Assembly (NCBI GenBank): GCA_922989275.2
Contig: OV277866.1
Span: 30,025,246 to 30,089,245 of the forward strand
Source of the DNA: Gari tellinella
Lineage: Eukaryota; Mollusca; Bivalvia; Cardiida; Psammobiidae
Direction: 5' to 3'
Length of the DNA stretch: 64,000 nucleotides
The position numbers and the translations under genes are program-made. The notes beneath the pieces were generated by a model. It was not told where the DNA came from and did no database searches. It was given only the letters and a program-made list of their open reading frames with translations. Shown one piece after another: positions 41,361 to 51,754 of the stretch (the first letter of the stretch is position 1; each line of letters opens with the position of its first letter).

Positions 41361-41572
41361 CTATGAATGAAATATCTTTTAGCTTAAAGTCTTGTCCCAA
41401 ATGTCACCATTGAGACGCAAATATTTTAACCATATGTGTTGACACTAAACGGCTGTCATTTTCTGTAATCATATTCAAAATGGCATATTTATCTTCAGAT
41501 ATTTGCTGACAAATCTCTTTTGTGCATAATGCATTATGTAAAGATTTATAACATTTCTGTTTTGTCAACATA

Positions 41573-41819
41573 CAGTGGAGAAAACGTTATTCTTTCCCAA
41601 TAAACGCGTTTACGCTAAAACTATTATTTCTACTGCAAATAGTTTGGAGCCAGATCAGACGCCGGGTAACCCGGCGTCTGATCAGGCTCCAAACTGTTTG
41701 CCAACAAGATAAACATGAATTATCAGAATTGTCCAAAAGTTGCACTTTTCTACGTTTTAGTGTTTTTGCGTTTGCGTTTCGTTTCGTTTAAACGGGAAAG
41801 AATAACGTATTCTCCACTG
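41573..41819 (+). mobile_element. Family A MITE, full length (247 bp)
   Basis: CAGTGGAGAAAACGTTATTC and AACGTATTCTCCACTG with TA flanks, palindrome about 41635-41702 nearly perfect. Confidence 0.94.
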
Positions 41820-41864
41820 TATGTGGTTGAACTCTTCAAACAGTTTTGAAATTTGCAGTTAGGC

Positions 41865-43252
41865 ATCTAAACTTAACGTTACTGCTATATTTCTCAATGA
41901 ACACGTCTATGCCTAAACGATAATGTCAATTGCACACAGTTTGGAGCCCAATCAGGAACCAGGCTCAAATTTGCCACTCTTTTTGTTGGTTTTTTTTAAA
42001 AAAAAAAAGTATTTTTGTTTGTTTTTTGTTGTTTCTTTTTAGCTCACCTGAGCACAAAGTGCTCAAGGTGAGCTTTTGTGGTCAGTCAATGTCCGGCGTC
42101 CGTCGTCGTGCGTTGTGCGTTGTGCGTCGTGCGTTGTGCGTCAACAATTTCTTCAAACATCTTCTTCTCCAAAACCACTTGCTTGATTGCAACCAAACTT
42201 CACAGGAATGTTCCTTGGGTCAAGCTCTTTCAAAGTTGTTCAAAATATTTGAAACCATGCAGAACTCTGGTTGCTATGGCAACCAAAGTGAAAAAATAAG
42301 GAAATCTTAAAAAATCTTCTTGTCACAAACCACAAGAGCCAGAGCTTAGATATTTTGCACATAGCATTACCTATAGGTCCTCTATCAAAGTTGTACAAAT
42401 TTTGCCCCTGGGGTCAAAATTGGCCCCGCCCCGGGGGTCAACGTTTTACATAGAGTTATATAGTGAAATGTTCAAACACCTTTTTCTCTGAAACCAATAT
42501 GTCCAGAGCTTTGATATTTAGCATGGTATTACTTCTATAGGTATTTGACTTATGTTGTTGAATCGGTTCCGGTCCGTTGTATATCTGGGTCACCAAAGCT
42601 AAAAATAGATTTGTTTCCACGAGAACTTAAAAAATCTTCTTGTCTGAAACCATAGTACACTTAGCTTAGATATTGTGCACATAGCATCGTCAACAGATCC
42701 TCTATCAAAGTTGTTCAAATTTTGTCCCTGGGGTCAAAATTGGCCCCGCCCCGGGGATCACAGTTTTACATAGAGTTATATAGTGAAATGTTCAAACATC
42801 TTTTTCTCTGGAACCAATATGACCAGAGCTTATATATTTGGCATGATGTAACTTTTAGAGGTCCTTCACATATATGGATGAATTGGTTCTGGTCTGTTGC
42901 ATATCTGGGTCACCGGAGCTAAAAATAGATTTTTTAAATGAAAACTTCAAAAATCTTCTTGTCTGAAACCATAGTACACTGAGTTAAGATATTTTGCACA
43001 TATCATCGTTTACAGGCCCTCTATCTTAGTTGTTCAAATTTTGCCCCTGGGGTCAAAATTGGCCCCGCCCTGGTGGTCACCTTTTACAAATCTGCTTTTC
43101 TGAAATCACGTGACCCATCCTAGTGTCACCATTGTCAGGTGAGCGATCAAGGGCCATTCTGGCCCTCTTGTTTAATAAAAGTAGTTCTACGTTTATTGCA
43201 TTACGTTTGCTTTTCGTTTTCGTTCTTTTCAGCTGATATATCGACTTCACTG
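41865..43252 (+). mobile_element. Old family A MITE interrupted by a 1.1-kb repeat
   Basis: Left piece (41865-41980): TTCTCAATGAACACGTCTATGCC and ACAGTTTGGAGCCCAATCAGG...CTCAAATTTGCCACTC. Right piece (about 43180-43252): GTTCTACGTTTATTGCATTACG then TTTGCTTTTCG and TCGACTTCACTGCC, the usual A right region. The repeat at 42041-43170 lies between. Confidence 0.65.
42041..43170 (+). mobile_element. Bivalve-type repeat element with about 320-bp internal tandem units
   Basis: Opens with a hairpin (AGCTCACCTGAGC...GCTCAAGGTGAGCT, 42041-42074) and closes with CAGGTGAGCGATCAAGGGCC and GGCCCTCTTG. Two and a fraction internal units repeat with a period of 319-320 bp: AAAATCTTCTTGTC at 42311, 42631 and 42950; CCCTGGGGTCAAAATTGGCC at about 42405, 42725 and 43044. 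A GTGCGTTGTGCGTC microsatellite lies near 42107-42142. I recall this family as widespread in bivalves. No transposase frame. Confidence 0.8.
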
Positions 43253-43339
43253 CCATTTTAAAACAGTTTATTTTCAAATATAAGTAATACGTCATCAGGT
43301 CAGGATTAATGCTGCGTAAAGCTCATATAAATGTTTTTG

Positions 43340-43584
43340 TCAAAAAGCCCAAAATATGAATTTGAAACAACAAAAACTAAGCTTTAACAATAATTTCCAT
43401 CGGAACACCGTTTTTGAGCTAGATCAGCCGTCAAGTAAGTCGGCGTCTTATCAGGCCCCAGGCTTTTTGACACTCAGGTTAGAATGATTAGTCAGAATGT
43501 TGATATGTTGCAATTCTTATGTTATTGCGTTTATGTTTCGTTTGCGTATTGTAGAAAAGGGAAAAATAACGTCTTTTGTACTGT
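43340..43584 (+). mobile_element. Family A MITE, diverged
   Basis: AAGCTTTAACAATAATTTCC, decayed palindrome CACCGTTTTTGAGCTAGATCAG / CAGGCCCCAGGC, ATGATTAGTCAGAATG and right end AACGTCTTTTGTACTG. Confidence 0.65.
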
Positions 43585-43863
43585 GCCAGTGCCATCGACT
43601 TCAATATTTTTTCTTAATCATCATGCAGTGAAGTAGTGAGTAAGGAATGAACTGATATTGTTCATCAACAAATCGTACAGAATGATGTGATACGGATGAT
43701 ATCAAACAGTGGTCATACTATATCATTTTTATTATCCTGGTAGATCTATATGTTAACGTACGGTAGTATTAGACGGGTTAATATTTTTGAAAATGATTTA
43801 CAGCAAAAGGAATTGAAGTATGGATTCATTAAAAGAGATGAATATTTCAAAACCAGTATGTAC
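43585..43863. other. No recognisable gene or element
   Basis: AT-rich spacer with no credible coding frame. Confidence 0.3.
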
Positions 43864-43985
43864 TGTTTGAAAAATGTTATTATTCCCTACTTTTAAATAA
43901 ACTAAACGCAACTGAATCATGTGAGTACATTCAGTTGCAATTATTTAGGATCCATATCAGACACCAAACTATTTGACTCTGGTGT
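43864..43985 (-). mobile_element. Family A left-end remnant
   Basis: TACTGTTTGAAAAATGTTATTATTCCC then AAATAAACTAAACGCAACTG and a short GGATCCATATCAGACACCAAACTATTTGAC palindrome trace. Confidence 0.4.
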
Positions 43986-44039
43986 CAGTAAAAAAACAAA
44001 ACAATGTTATCTAAATTAAGAATATAAAAGCAGTGATCT

Positions 44040-44175
44040 CATAGCCTACTGTTAGTTATGTAGACAGGTGACTACTTTAATCAGGTCGAAAGTAAAGCAG
44101 AATGCGTCTTTCGTCTCATTTGGCTTTACTTTCAGCCGGTTTGAAGCTACCATCTGTTAAGATAGAAACATGTTT
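44040..44175. mobile_element. Family C/D core fragment
   Basis: AGACAGGTGACTACTTTAATCAGG then GAAAGTAAAGCAGAATGCGTC / CTTTACTTTCAGCCGGTTTGAAGCTACCATCTG. Ends not defined. Confidence 0.55.
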
Positions 44176-44490
44176 CTTACAGTACACATTCTTGACTGTA
44201 ATGTTTTTTATTCTAAAACTATTAACTATTCAAGGCTTAGAATATATAAAAGTAATTCCAAAAAGGATAAAGTTTGAAAATACCTAAAAAGGCATACAAG
44301 TATTAAATTAGAAATATTACCCCTAAACTTACAATTTTCTTTACTATAAGGGTCAAAACTCAAAATAATAAAATGTTTAGAAACTTTTAATAGTATCAGA
44401 AAAATAAGATTCTTTCATCGCTATTACATCGTCTATTTTCTTTGGGTTTAGTGCTTTATTTTTTTCATACATTTTGACCCGAGAAATATT
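44176..44490. other. No recognisable gene or element
   Basis: AT-rich; a TCGCTATTACATCGTCTATTTTC segment at 44418 may be the left flank of the following B copy. Confidence 0.35.
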
Positions 44491-44600
44491 GAAACTAGTG
44501 TCAAACTGTTTGGATCCTAATCAGACGTCTAGTTAGTTGGCGTTTTATCTGACTCCAAACTGTTTGTACATTGTACATATAAATAAAGTTGCAGTTATAT
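44491..44600. mobile_element. Family B palindrome, decayed tip
   Basis: TAGTGTCAAACTGTTTGGATCC / ATCTGACTCCAAACTGTTTG with tip GACGTCTAGTTAGTTGGCG. The right arm looks A-like (CTCCAAAC), the left arm B-like (GGATCC). Confidence 0.55.
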
Positions 44601-44615
44601 AAATTGTAGTTGACA

Positions 44616-44855
44616 ATTCAACCACAGGGACGAGTATACTCGTCATTTTGAAAATGTACAAATGGTGAGTACACTTACCTTATGCAAACAGTGTAGACTC
44701 TGGTCAGAAGGCTCATGTAAGAGCCCACAGGTCAGGGTCGGCACTTGTGTCAACTTTAAAAATATTATCAACACCAGCCCTATAAAGTCAAAATTGGACT
44801 AGATCAAATGGGAAACTGAAAGTGTCCATTAACAGTGTTAGAGTGAATGAGTTAA
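44616..44855. mobile_element. Family E MITE
   Basis: TTCAACCACAGGGACGAG, then GCAAACAGTGTAGACTCTGGTC / AGGGTCGGCACTTGTGTC palindrome, AAAATTGGACTAGATC block and right end GAATGAGTTAA. Confidence 0.65.
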
Positions 44856-45148
44856 ACGCTTATCGATGGTTAGTATGAAAGATACTTACAATATTGCGCA
44901 AGGCAAAAATGTGTTTTATGTTAAGTGGGTGTCTTTCGTCTTGTAATTCAAACCTCGGTTATATAAAATCTAATACGATGGGAATTTTTAGAGTCATATC
45001 AGGTTCAACAAATTACCATGCATATTTTTCAATAACCCGCCTGTCAGCGAAAGATCAGAGATAAAGACAAAACTGTGGGCTGTAGAAATAAAGTTTTTGC
45101 TATCTTCTTTTCTAAAAGAGATAGTCTTCGCAGGAGCAGTGTTATCCC
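44856..45148. other. No recognisable gene or element
   Basis: Unique-looking; the minus-strand frame at 44994-45230 overlaps the next MITE and shows no domain. Confidence 0.35.
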
Positions 45149-45379
45149 TTAACCCATTTGTGTGCTGGGTAATAGTTGGCGGCCATTTTAAAGTGTCGTT
45201 TTGCAGCGAGTATAACTCAAATATTTGCAAAAGATTTTAGCAGTTTCTGATAGAAAACTGAACTAGCTGCAAACAGTGTTGATCTCAGATCAGGCCCCAT
45301 AATGTGGGGCCTGATCTGAGATCAAAACTGTTTGCCTAGAGGTACACCTAAAAGTGCATCCCGAAATAAAATGGGTTAA
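45149..45379. mobile_element. TTAA-flanked MITE with divergent E-type palindrome
   Basis: TTAACCCATTTGTGTGCTGG left, ATAAAATGGGTTAA right, TTAA at both ends. Palindrome 45269-45335: GCAAACAGTGTTGATCTCAG with tip GGCCCCATAATGTGGGGCC, a fully paired alternative to the usual tips. Confidence 0.8.
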
Positions 45380-45561
45380 TACTTGCTGAACATTTTCATT
45401 GAAAGTATACAAGGATAGTATAAATACAATGGACTGCTTGTAATGAAATAACAAACAGTGCAGACCCTGATTAAACCGTGCAAATCGCTTTTTGCGAAAG
45501 TCTAACATTTGCGGACTTTTGATCTTCATTTTATATATACTACCATATAGTTTCATTTTTG

Positions 45562-45796
45562 CTAACTCTTTCACTGTCAAGTTTTATTATTACCTCCAAA
45601 GTATCATCTGCATGGGTAGTGTCGTCTGCAATATTTTCAAATTCAGCTTTAAGGTTTTTTGACTGGAGAAATGTCGATACGATACAAGTGTCAAACAGTT
45701 TGAATACTTATCAAACACAGCCTTATTCTGCGTCCGATCAGGATCCAAAGTGTTTGCAAAGTCGCCTTTTGGAGCCGTTGTCAATGAAAGAGTTGG
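45562..45796. mobile_element. Family B MITE
   Basis: CTAACTCTTTCACTGTCAAG left and GTCAATGAAAGAGTTGG right, a terminal repeat close to that at 24871. The palindrome is worn (TCAAACAGTTTGAATACTTATC / CAGGATCCAAAGTGTTTGC). Confidence 0.7.
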
Positions 45797-45989
45797 TGAT
45801 TCTTGAGGGTCCACTGAAACCATTTGTTCTTTTATATGTACAAGTATAATAACTTAGAGCGTTATTTAATACCACGTTCACCCAGTACGTAGTTGTTCAT
45901 AAAACGAAGTTCGTACAGTTAAAGATAAACATTGCGTTTCATTTAGAATCACTTGAACCAAATCTTTAACATACATACTTTTACAATTA
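45797..45989. other. No recognisable gene or element
   Basis: Short AT-rich spacer without a gene. Confidence 0.3.
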
Positions 45990-46150
45990 AACATGATTAA
46001 CATATTGACGCATAATCTGTTTCTAGTTTTGAAGACAGGTGACTACCCTCTGATAGGATATGGCGAATTATTTTACGGTGTGTGTTCATGACTGTATGAG
46101 GTAAAACTATTTTGTATATAGTGGAGGAATAAGTTTAAGGCGTAAACTGG
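45990..46150. mobile_element. Family C MITE, core-less fragment
   Basis: TTGACGCATAATCTGTTTCTAG then TTTTGAAGACAGGTGACTAC and, without palindrome, CTGATAGGATATGGCG and GGAGGAATAAGTTTAAGGCG. Confidence 0.5.
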
Positions 46151-46559
46151 CGTATTATTAAGTTATTGGTCAAACAGCAACTTGACGAAACCAGAGAGCG
46201 AGTCTTTTTTTATTGCCCGTACTATCAAGATTGTATCGTTTAAGTGTTAAATATTCATCAGTATAATAATTAAGTTTAATTAGCATTAAACAAACACTCT
46301 TGACAGCTTTATTTATTATTATATCAAATGAGCATGATATATTAACGTGCTGCAACTTTACGTATAAATCAAACTAGAATTAAAAAAAATTATATGCTTA
46401 AAGTGAATACACTTCCGCTAATAATTATGCTAATACAGTAATTTAAGACCTAATAGTCGTACAGTTTACCTCTGTGGAATTCCATGCATCTTGTTATTAC
46501 ATGAAAGGCGGGGCTGAATGAATTTGAAACGGTTTACCGTCAGTATTAAGAGTATACAC
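46151..46559. other. No recognisable gene or element
   Basis: AT-rich; no palindrome, no credible frame. Confidence 0.4.
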
Positions 46560-46820
46560 AGTTATGTCCAATTTATGCACGGCTGCAATGTCGTCTGCTT
46601 AAAATTGTTGTCTGTTGTTTTCATAATGGAAATTGTCACAGATTCTTTTTAATGACGACTGACAAACAGCTTGATTCCAGATCAGACGCCGCGTCACGCG
46701 GCGTCTGATCTGGAGTCAAGCTGTTTGCTAATATAAGCCAAGTTCCCTCCAAAAAAGACTCCATCCGAACAACGCACATCATTTGTGTCTCCATAGGATG
46801 TCGTTGGAGAGATGAAGCAC
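46560..46820. mobile_element. Family F MITE, left-truncated
   Basis: TTATGTCCAATTTATGCACGG then TCGTCTGCTTAAAATTG, palindrome 46662-46728 (GACAAACAGCTTGATTCCAG, tip GCCGCGTCACGCGGC, paired change TGATTCC/GGAGTCA), and right end GTCGTTGGAGAGATGAAGCAC. Confidence 0.75.
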
Positions 46821-46842
46821 TATATAAGGCCGAGTTCTGTCT

Positions 46843-47091
46843 TAACCCTTTACCTCATAGCTTGTTTCTAGTTTTGAAAAACAGGTAACTTAAAGCAGGT
46901 TGAAAGTAAAGCAGAATGTGCCTTAAGGCACATTCTGCTTTACTTTCAGCCTGCTTTAAGCTATTACCTGCTAGAATAAGGAAATTATTAAATATGACAC
47001 ATATTCATTACCGTTTATATTGGAACTATTTTCTTCAGCGGATGAATTAAATGAATGTGCTAAAAGTCGCTTCTATAAGGGAAAGGGTTAA
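46843..47091. mobile_element. Family C MITE, full length with TTAA flanks
   Basis: TTAACCCTTTACCTCATAGC and AGGGAAAGGGTTAA. Near-perfect palindrome about 46893-46965 with tip GAATGTGCCTTAAGGCACATTC. TTAA at 46843-46846 and 47088-47091. Confidence 0.92.
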
Positions 47092-47240
47092 GCATGATGA
47101 ATGAAAAGCAGACAACTCTTATAGAACCTTTCTGCTTTACGCCATCAATGAGTATTGTTTGAATTGCCGAAATAGTGAAACCCATAGGCCTGGAGAAATT
47201 AAGAAAATTCCAAATATTTCTTAAAATTCCAAAACAATGG

Positions 47241-47450
47241 CAGATCTGATATTATTCTTTCCTAATATACGCGTTTATTTTGAAACAATGATGTGCACAG
47301 GTTAACCCGGCGTCTATCAGGTTCCACACTGTTTGTCACTAAGTTTTAATCAAATCGTTAGAAATGTTAAAAAATGTTGTTTTCTACATTTAGTGCAGTG
47401 TTTTAATTTCGTCTGTGTTTAAACATGATAGAATAACTTCTTCTCTACTG
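47241..47450 (+). mobile_element. Family A MITE, diverged
   Basis: GATCTGATATTATTCTTTCC, ATACGCGTTTATTTTG, a left-arm deletion (GTGCACAGGTTAACCCGGCGTC) and right end AACTTCTTCTCTACTG then TA. Confidence 0.7.
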
Positions 47451-47537
47451 TACATGTATTTATGTATGAGGGGCGTGTACCTACAGGAGAAGTCACCATC
47501 TTGACTGACAGCCATTTTACCCCTTCACTGCCTCATA

Positions 47538-47783
47538 CAGTGGAGAATCTGTTATTCTTTCCCAATAAACGCGTTTACGCTAAAACTATTATTTGCAGTG
47601 CAAACAGTTTGGAGCCAGATCAGACGCCGGGTAACCCGGCGTCTGATCAGGCTCCAAACTGTTTGCCATCAAGATAAACATGAAATATCAGAATTGTCCA
47701 AAAGTTGTTCTTTTCAACGTTTTAGTGCTTTGCGTTTGCGTACGTTTGCGTTTAAACGGGAAAGAATAACAGATTCTCCACTG
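47538..47783 (+). mobile_element. Family A MITE, full length (246 bp)
   Basis: Perfect ends CAGTGGAGAATCTGTTATTC and complement, TA flanks, perfect palindrome at about 47600-47667. It lies inside a CCCCTTCACTGCC left end of a B element. Confidence 0.95.
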
Positions 47784-47830
47784 TACAATGGTCATTTTCA
47801 AACAGTTTTAAGCTGGTCAGGGTCCATGCT

Positions 47831-47955
47831 TATTAAGCCTTTGAGTTGAGTCTAAAGTCGTTCTCAGGCATTTGATTGGTCAGATTTGAGCATAGGCCTC
47901 AATCTGACCAATCAAATGCTTGAGAACAAATCCGGACTCAGCTCAAACGCTTTAT
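47831..47955. repeat. Family G hairpin, best copy
   Basis: TTTGAGTTGAGTCTAAAGTCG then GCATTTGATTGGTCAGATTTGAG on the left faces CTCAATCTGACCAATCAAATGC and CCGGACTCAGCTCAAACGC on the right. Arms of about 58 bp with few mismatches around GCATAGGC. Confidence 0.8.
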
Positions 47956-47959
47956 AACC

Positions 47960-48123
47960 TTGGACCCAGATGCCGTGTAACGTGGCGTCTGATTAGCATC
48001 AAACTTTTGACGCTCATTGCTTATTACAATATCACTTTAGAATTGCGGAATCAATAAATACGAGAAAAAATAGCAGACGACCGTAGTATAAAGCGGATGA
48101 CGACATGGTAATGAATGGGTTAA
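47960..48123. mobile_element. Family B MITE, right part
   Basis: GGACCCAGATGCCGTGTAACGTGGCGTCTGATTAGCATC palindrome with shortened arms, AAATAGCAGACGACCGTAG and right end GTAATGAATGGGTTAA. Confidence 0.6.
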
Positions 48124-48214
48124 CCTTGTATAGAAAAACATGTACATGTAGTGACGTCTACTTCAACTATTTCGACTGTTACATTTTTATTTGATCTAAA
48201 CTGAGGAATACCTA

Positions 48215-48300
48215 CATAAATGCCAAAAGGTTTGGACCAGCTCAGCAATTCGGCGTCTCGTCAAGATACAAATTGTTTGAAGTCACCAATGATGTCGTTC
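48215..48300. mobile_element. Family B palindrome remnant
   Basis: GCCAAAAGGTTTGGACCAGCTCAGCAATTCGGCGTCTCGTCAAGATAC then AAATTGTTTG. Worn on both arms. Confidence 0.4.
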
Positions 48301-48432
48301 TTGACAGTACTATGGTTACACATATTTGTAAATTACTCGAGTTTAAAGATTCAATTTGATCTTAACCTTTATCCTGTTAAAATCTCGATTGCTTTACAAA
48401 TTTCTCAACCGTGTCTTTTTTCGAAAAAAATA

Positions 48433-48637
48433 CAGTAGAACCTCTCTATTACGACCACTAAGTTTTGTCAAATATTAATCGTTTAAAACAGGTGACTGCT
48501 TAAAGCAATGTGAAGGGAAACAGAAAGCTCCTGCAGGAGCTTTCTGTTTCACTTTCACATTGCTTTAAGCTGTTACCTTTCCTTTATACGGACAATTAGC
48601 CTTCTATTTAGTGGTCGTAATAGAGGGGTTCTACTTG
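48433..48637. mobile_element. Family D MITE, full length
   Basis: CAGTAGAACCTCTCTATTACG and its complement CGTAATAGAGGGGTTCTAC, with TA on both sides. Near-perfect palindrome at about 48496-48569 with tip AAAGCTCCTGCAGGAGCTTT. Best D copy in the window. Confidence 0.9.
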
Positions 48638-49200
48638 TATTTTGCATATTTTACAGCTTGAAGTAGGTAGAAATCAAAATACGAGCAACAGATAGTTTAT
48701 ATCATGATTTGCCGCCAATTAAATTAGATTCAATCAGATTGCTATCAGATTGTAAAAGGAAGACTGCTTAAGATGTCCTATCACATACATTTGTGGAAAT
48801 TTGACCTTTTCAGTACAATATTGTAGATATGCATGGCTAAAAAAATGACATATTGGAGTTAATTTGTCGCTTCATTTCAGCATCTTTAACTTTAATACTG
48901 CTAATTGTGTCTTGACAGCCGCTTGCATTGAAATGATCTATCATGTACCGTAATATCCAATATACAAATATCTTCAACATTTCAACAATATTGATGGTTA
49001 AAACCATTGGTACAGCAGTAAATTGTTACTCGTTCTGTTTAACCATTTATTCCCTAAGACTTCAAATGGACAATTCGAGTATCCAACTTTGTCTAGATCA
49101 TTTTCTGACTAGCTAGTTCAACAAAACTAGTTCAAAACTCACTGATATAGCCGTCAGTTCTTGTGTTTGATAGACAAGAATACAACCCACTTTAATTGTA
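48638..49200. other. No recognisable gene or element
   Basis: AT-rich; short stem AGCTAGTTCAACAAAACTAGTTC at 49112. No credible coding frame. Confidence 0.4.
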
Positions 49201-49295
49201 TTAAACCTCTTCACTGCCTTATCCAAAGTACATTTATTATTTGCAAACACTTTGCATGAGGCAGCGTCTGATCAGGATCCAAACTGTTAGATGCT
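49201..49295. mobile_element. Family B fragment
   Basis: TTAAACCTCTTCACTGCC then TTGCAAACACTTTGCATGAGGCAGCGTCTGATC and AGGATCCAAACTGTTAG. Left arm shortened. Confidence 0.5.
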
Positions 49296-49404
49296 AAATA
49301 TTATTTTTCTAAAATCAAAATACCTAATAAGTAAATTTTGGTTATAACTCAACTCAACTCTTATAAAAGCAGACGGTATTTGTTTAAAATTGATGACGTC
49401 ATTG

Positions 49405-49746
49405 CAGTGCTCCCTTTCTACATGTATCATGGCAATCCCAACAACGATTCCCTCCGTACAACGGCCCTTACCGCAGTTCCCTAAACAGGACAATTATGTC
49501 GAACGCTTTTATTGCTACAATATCGTCTGCTTAAAGTTGTCGTCTGTTGTTTTTCTCAAAGTGACATAAAGGACATTTTGACAGAAAACAAATTAATAAC
49601 GAGAAACAAAAGGCGTAACGTGGCGTCTGATCTAGATTCAAGCTGTTTGCAAATGTAAGCCGATTTCCCTCCTTACAATGACTCCCTTCGAACAACGCAC
49701 ACAATCTGTATCTCCCATTGGATGTTGTTGTAGAGAGGGAGCGCTG
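49405..49746. mobile_element. Family F MITE, palindrome left arm lost
   Basis: CAGTGCTCCCTTTCTACATG and TGTAGAGAGGGAGCGCTG ends. Only the right arm remains (AAAGGCGTAACGTGGCGTC then TAGATTCAAGCTGTTTGC). Subterminal GATTCCCTCCG and GACTCCCTTCG blocks are present. Confidence 0.75.
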
Positions 49747-50074
49747 TAAATATTTGTTGATTACGATGCAAGTGTTATTTGCAAACAGTAAGTTCAGGAA
49801 CGGCGTTAAGCGTTATTTGGTCAATAAAGATCCGAAATGTTCGGTCAATAATCTTTTAGGGTTCCATCAATAAAGATGAATACATTTTAAACTTATCAGG
49901 CAACAATATCTAAAGCAGACGATAGTTCTTCACTGAAGAGTGAAATACATTGGGACATTCACTGACAGCTTTTCATGTATTATATTTATTACATTTGCAA
50001 ACTATGCTGTTTGGTAATTAAACAATTAGGATCCTAACTTCTATTTTCAAATGTATTATGTTTTTCCATTGTTT

Positions 50075-50195
50075 TCCCTATATATATACAAACACTAAAT
50101 ATATATTGGAAAAGGGCCACCATATTAACCTGTAGCCAAATCCCTTTGCGTAGGTTTTTAATGCAAATAAATATATTTAAACTAAAATCCTTCTC
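50075..50195 (+). mobile_element. Possible retroelement tail
   Basis: AAAAGGGCCACCATATTAACC...CCAAATCCCTTTGCGTAGG then AATAAATATATTTAAACTAAA. The tail resembles that at 17120-17152. No coding portion is present. Confidence 0.3.
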
Positions 50196-50404
50196 AAACC
50201 GGGCTTCTCGGCGTCTGCTCGGGATTCAAACTGTTTACAAATTGAAGTGTAGTCGCAATAGGAAGTAAATGAACCAAAATCAGTCCAGCCATTCGTTCAC
50301 GTGACACTTCATCTTCGTCATCTTATATAACCCACTGTGTAGGCGGTGATTTGTTATACTGTCACAAAAAACAAACCTCAGCGATATTATCGCAGGCCCT
50401 TTAT

Positions 50405-50480
50405 ATTTGGTTGAGTTGTACAGCGCCCCCTCTCTACAATGACACCCCATGGGAGACACGGATTGTGTATATGTCTACAC
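50405..50480. mobile_element. Family F left-end fragment
   Basis: ACAGCGCCCCCTCTCTACAATG then ACACCCCATGGGAGACACGG. Only the terminus is preserved; a family A end begins 40 bp later. Confidence 0.6.
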
Positions 50481-50517
50481 TGTTCATACATCATTTGAGT
50501 TTATTTAAGTATGCATA

Positions 50518-50640
50518 CAGGGAAGAAGATGTTATTATTTTCCAATGCACGCGTTTGTGCTAAAACAATTACCTCTTATGCAAACAGTTTGGAGCCAGAT
50601 AAGACACTGGTCTAAATCTATGCTGTTTAACACCCACATG
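50518..50640 (+). mobile_element. Family A MITE, left half
   Basis: CAGGGAAGAAGATGTTATTA, CCAATGCACGCGTTTGTGC and GCAAACAGTTTGGAGCCAGATAAGACAC; the right half is missing. Confidence 0.65.
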
Positions 50641-51151
50641 CATCTATAGTAATCTATGTAGCTGTATTATAAATCATGCTATTTGACTTTGTAGACCAAA
50701 CTCAGACGCAGAGCCTGTAATGGTAACGGTGCTTAGTCTATATACAATATTGCAATGCAACGAGGCATTTTTGTCAAGGCACGCATCATTATTATAATTT
50801 CCACTGTATAGTATGCCTTCGATATTTAATATACCTAGAGCCACAACAAACACATACAAGATTGCACTAGTTGACTTGTCACTGATAAAAGTGCTTATTA
50901 AATGTTAATAATGTGCATTGTTTCCAACTTACAAGCAATTAACTGTTTTACGACAGCCAAAAATGTGTGCCATAAAGTTTGCCTGCTAATTAATTTCTTG
51001 TTAAATACTTGCACCGTAACTCTTCAAATCTGTTTCGAATGTTTTATGTATTATGCCAAAGAGTGTGAAATGGGTTTTGAAATCTTAATGCATAGCCAAC
51101 TGTAAGTGAAAACCCTAAAGCAAGGGCGGTGCCTCATTTAGTTACATGTAT
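50641..51151. other. No recognisable gene or element
   Basis: AT-rich; short frames at 50674-50859 (minus) and 50902-51105 (plus) have no recognised domains. Confidence 0.35.
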
Positions 51152-51580
51152 ATTATGGAGAAAAAAGTTTATTATTTCCCAACAAACTGGTTTATGCTGA
51201 AACAATTATTTCTATTGCAAACAGGTTTAAACCTTTCAACCCTTCAACCCTCTGTAGAGATTACTGATTACTTATGCAAACAGTGTAGACCCAGATCAGA
51301 GGGCTCCTATAGGAGCCCTCTGATATGGGTCTGCACTGTTTAATATTTTCATTGGTGTTTGGTGTCAAACCAAAAATGCAACAGTAGACTGGTTCAAAGT
51401 ACCTATACTAGAAGATTCTAAAATGACTATAAACACCCACAAGAGAACAAGAACAAATTAGAGTTGAAAGTTTTAAGTCTGATCAGACATCGTTTTACCC
51501 GGCCTTTGATAAGACTTTAACTTTAGCCACTCGGTTAATAAATAAATCGAATGAACTTTTTTTAAAAAAAAAGGTCATGG
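51152..51580 (+). mobile_element. Family A MITE split by a family E insertion
   Basis: Left piece to 51226: TATGGAGAAAAAAGTTTATTA, CCCAACAAACTGG, GCAAACAGG. Right piece from 51477: GTCTGATCAGACATCG...GATAAGACTTTAAC and CCACTCGGTTAATAA. Removing the insert and one TTAA restores GCAAACAGGTTTAAGTCTGA, matching GCAAACAGTTTGGAGCCTGA. Confidence 0.8.
51227..51476. mobile_element. Family E MITE, full length, nested in family A
   Basis: TTAAACCTTTCAACCC left and AGAGTTGAAAGTTTTAA right, TTAA at both ends. Palindrome about 51274-51342: GCAAACAGTGTAGACCCAG with tip GAGGGCTCCTATAGGAGCCCTC. Confidence 0.88.
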
Positions 51581-51754
51581 TTAACAGCCTTAAGATCGAT
51601 CGAAAACTGCTTGGTTGTGTTTATTGAACTGATTGATGGCAGGCAATGGTTTTAAGACTTTGCTAAGCTGAAAGGCATGAGAACTCATCTACCAACTCCT
51701 CCACATAAAGTAATATAAATTGATGATGATGAATACCGGTACATGTAACAGCTT

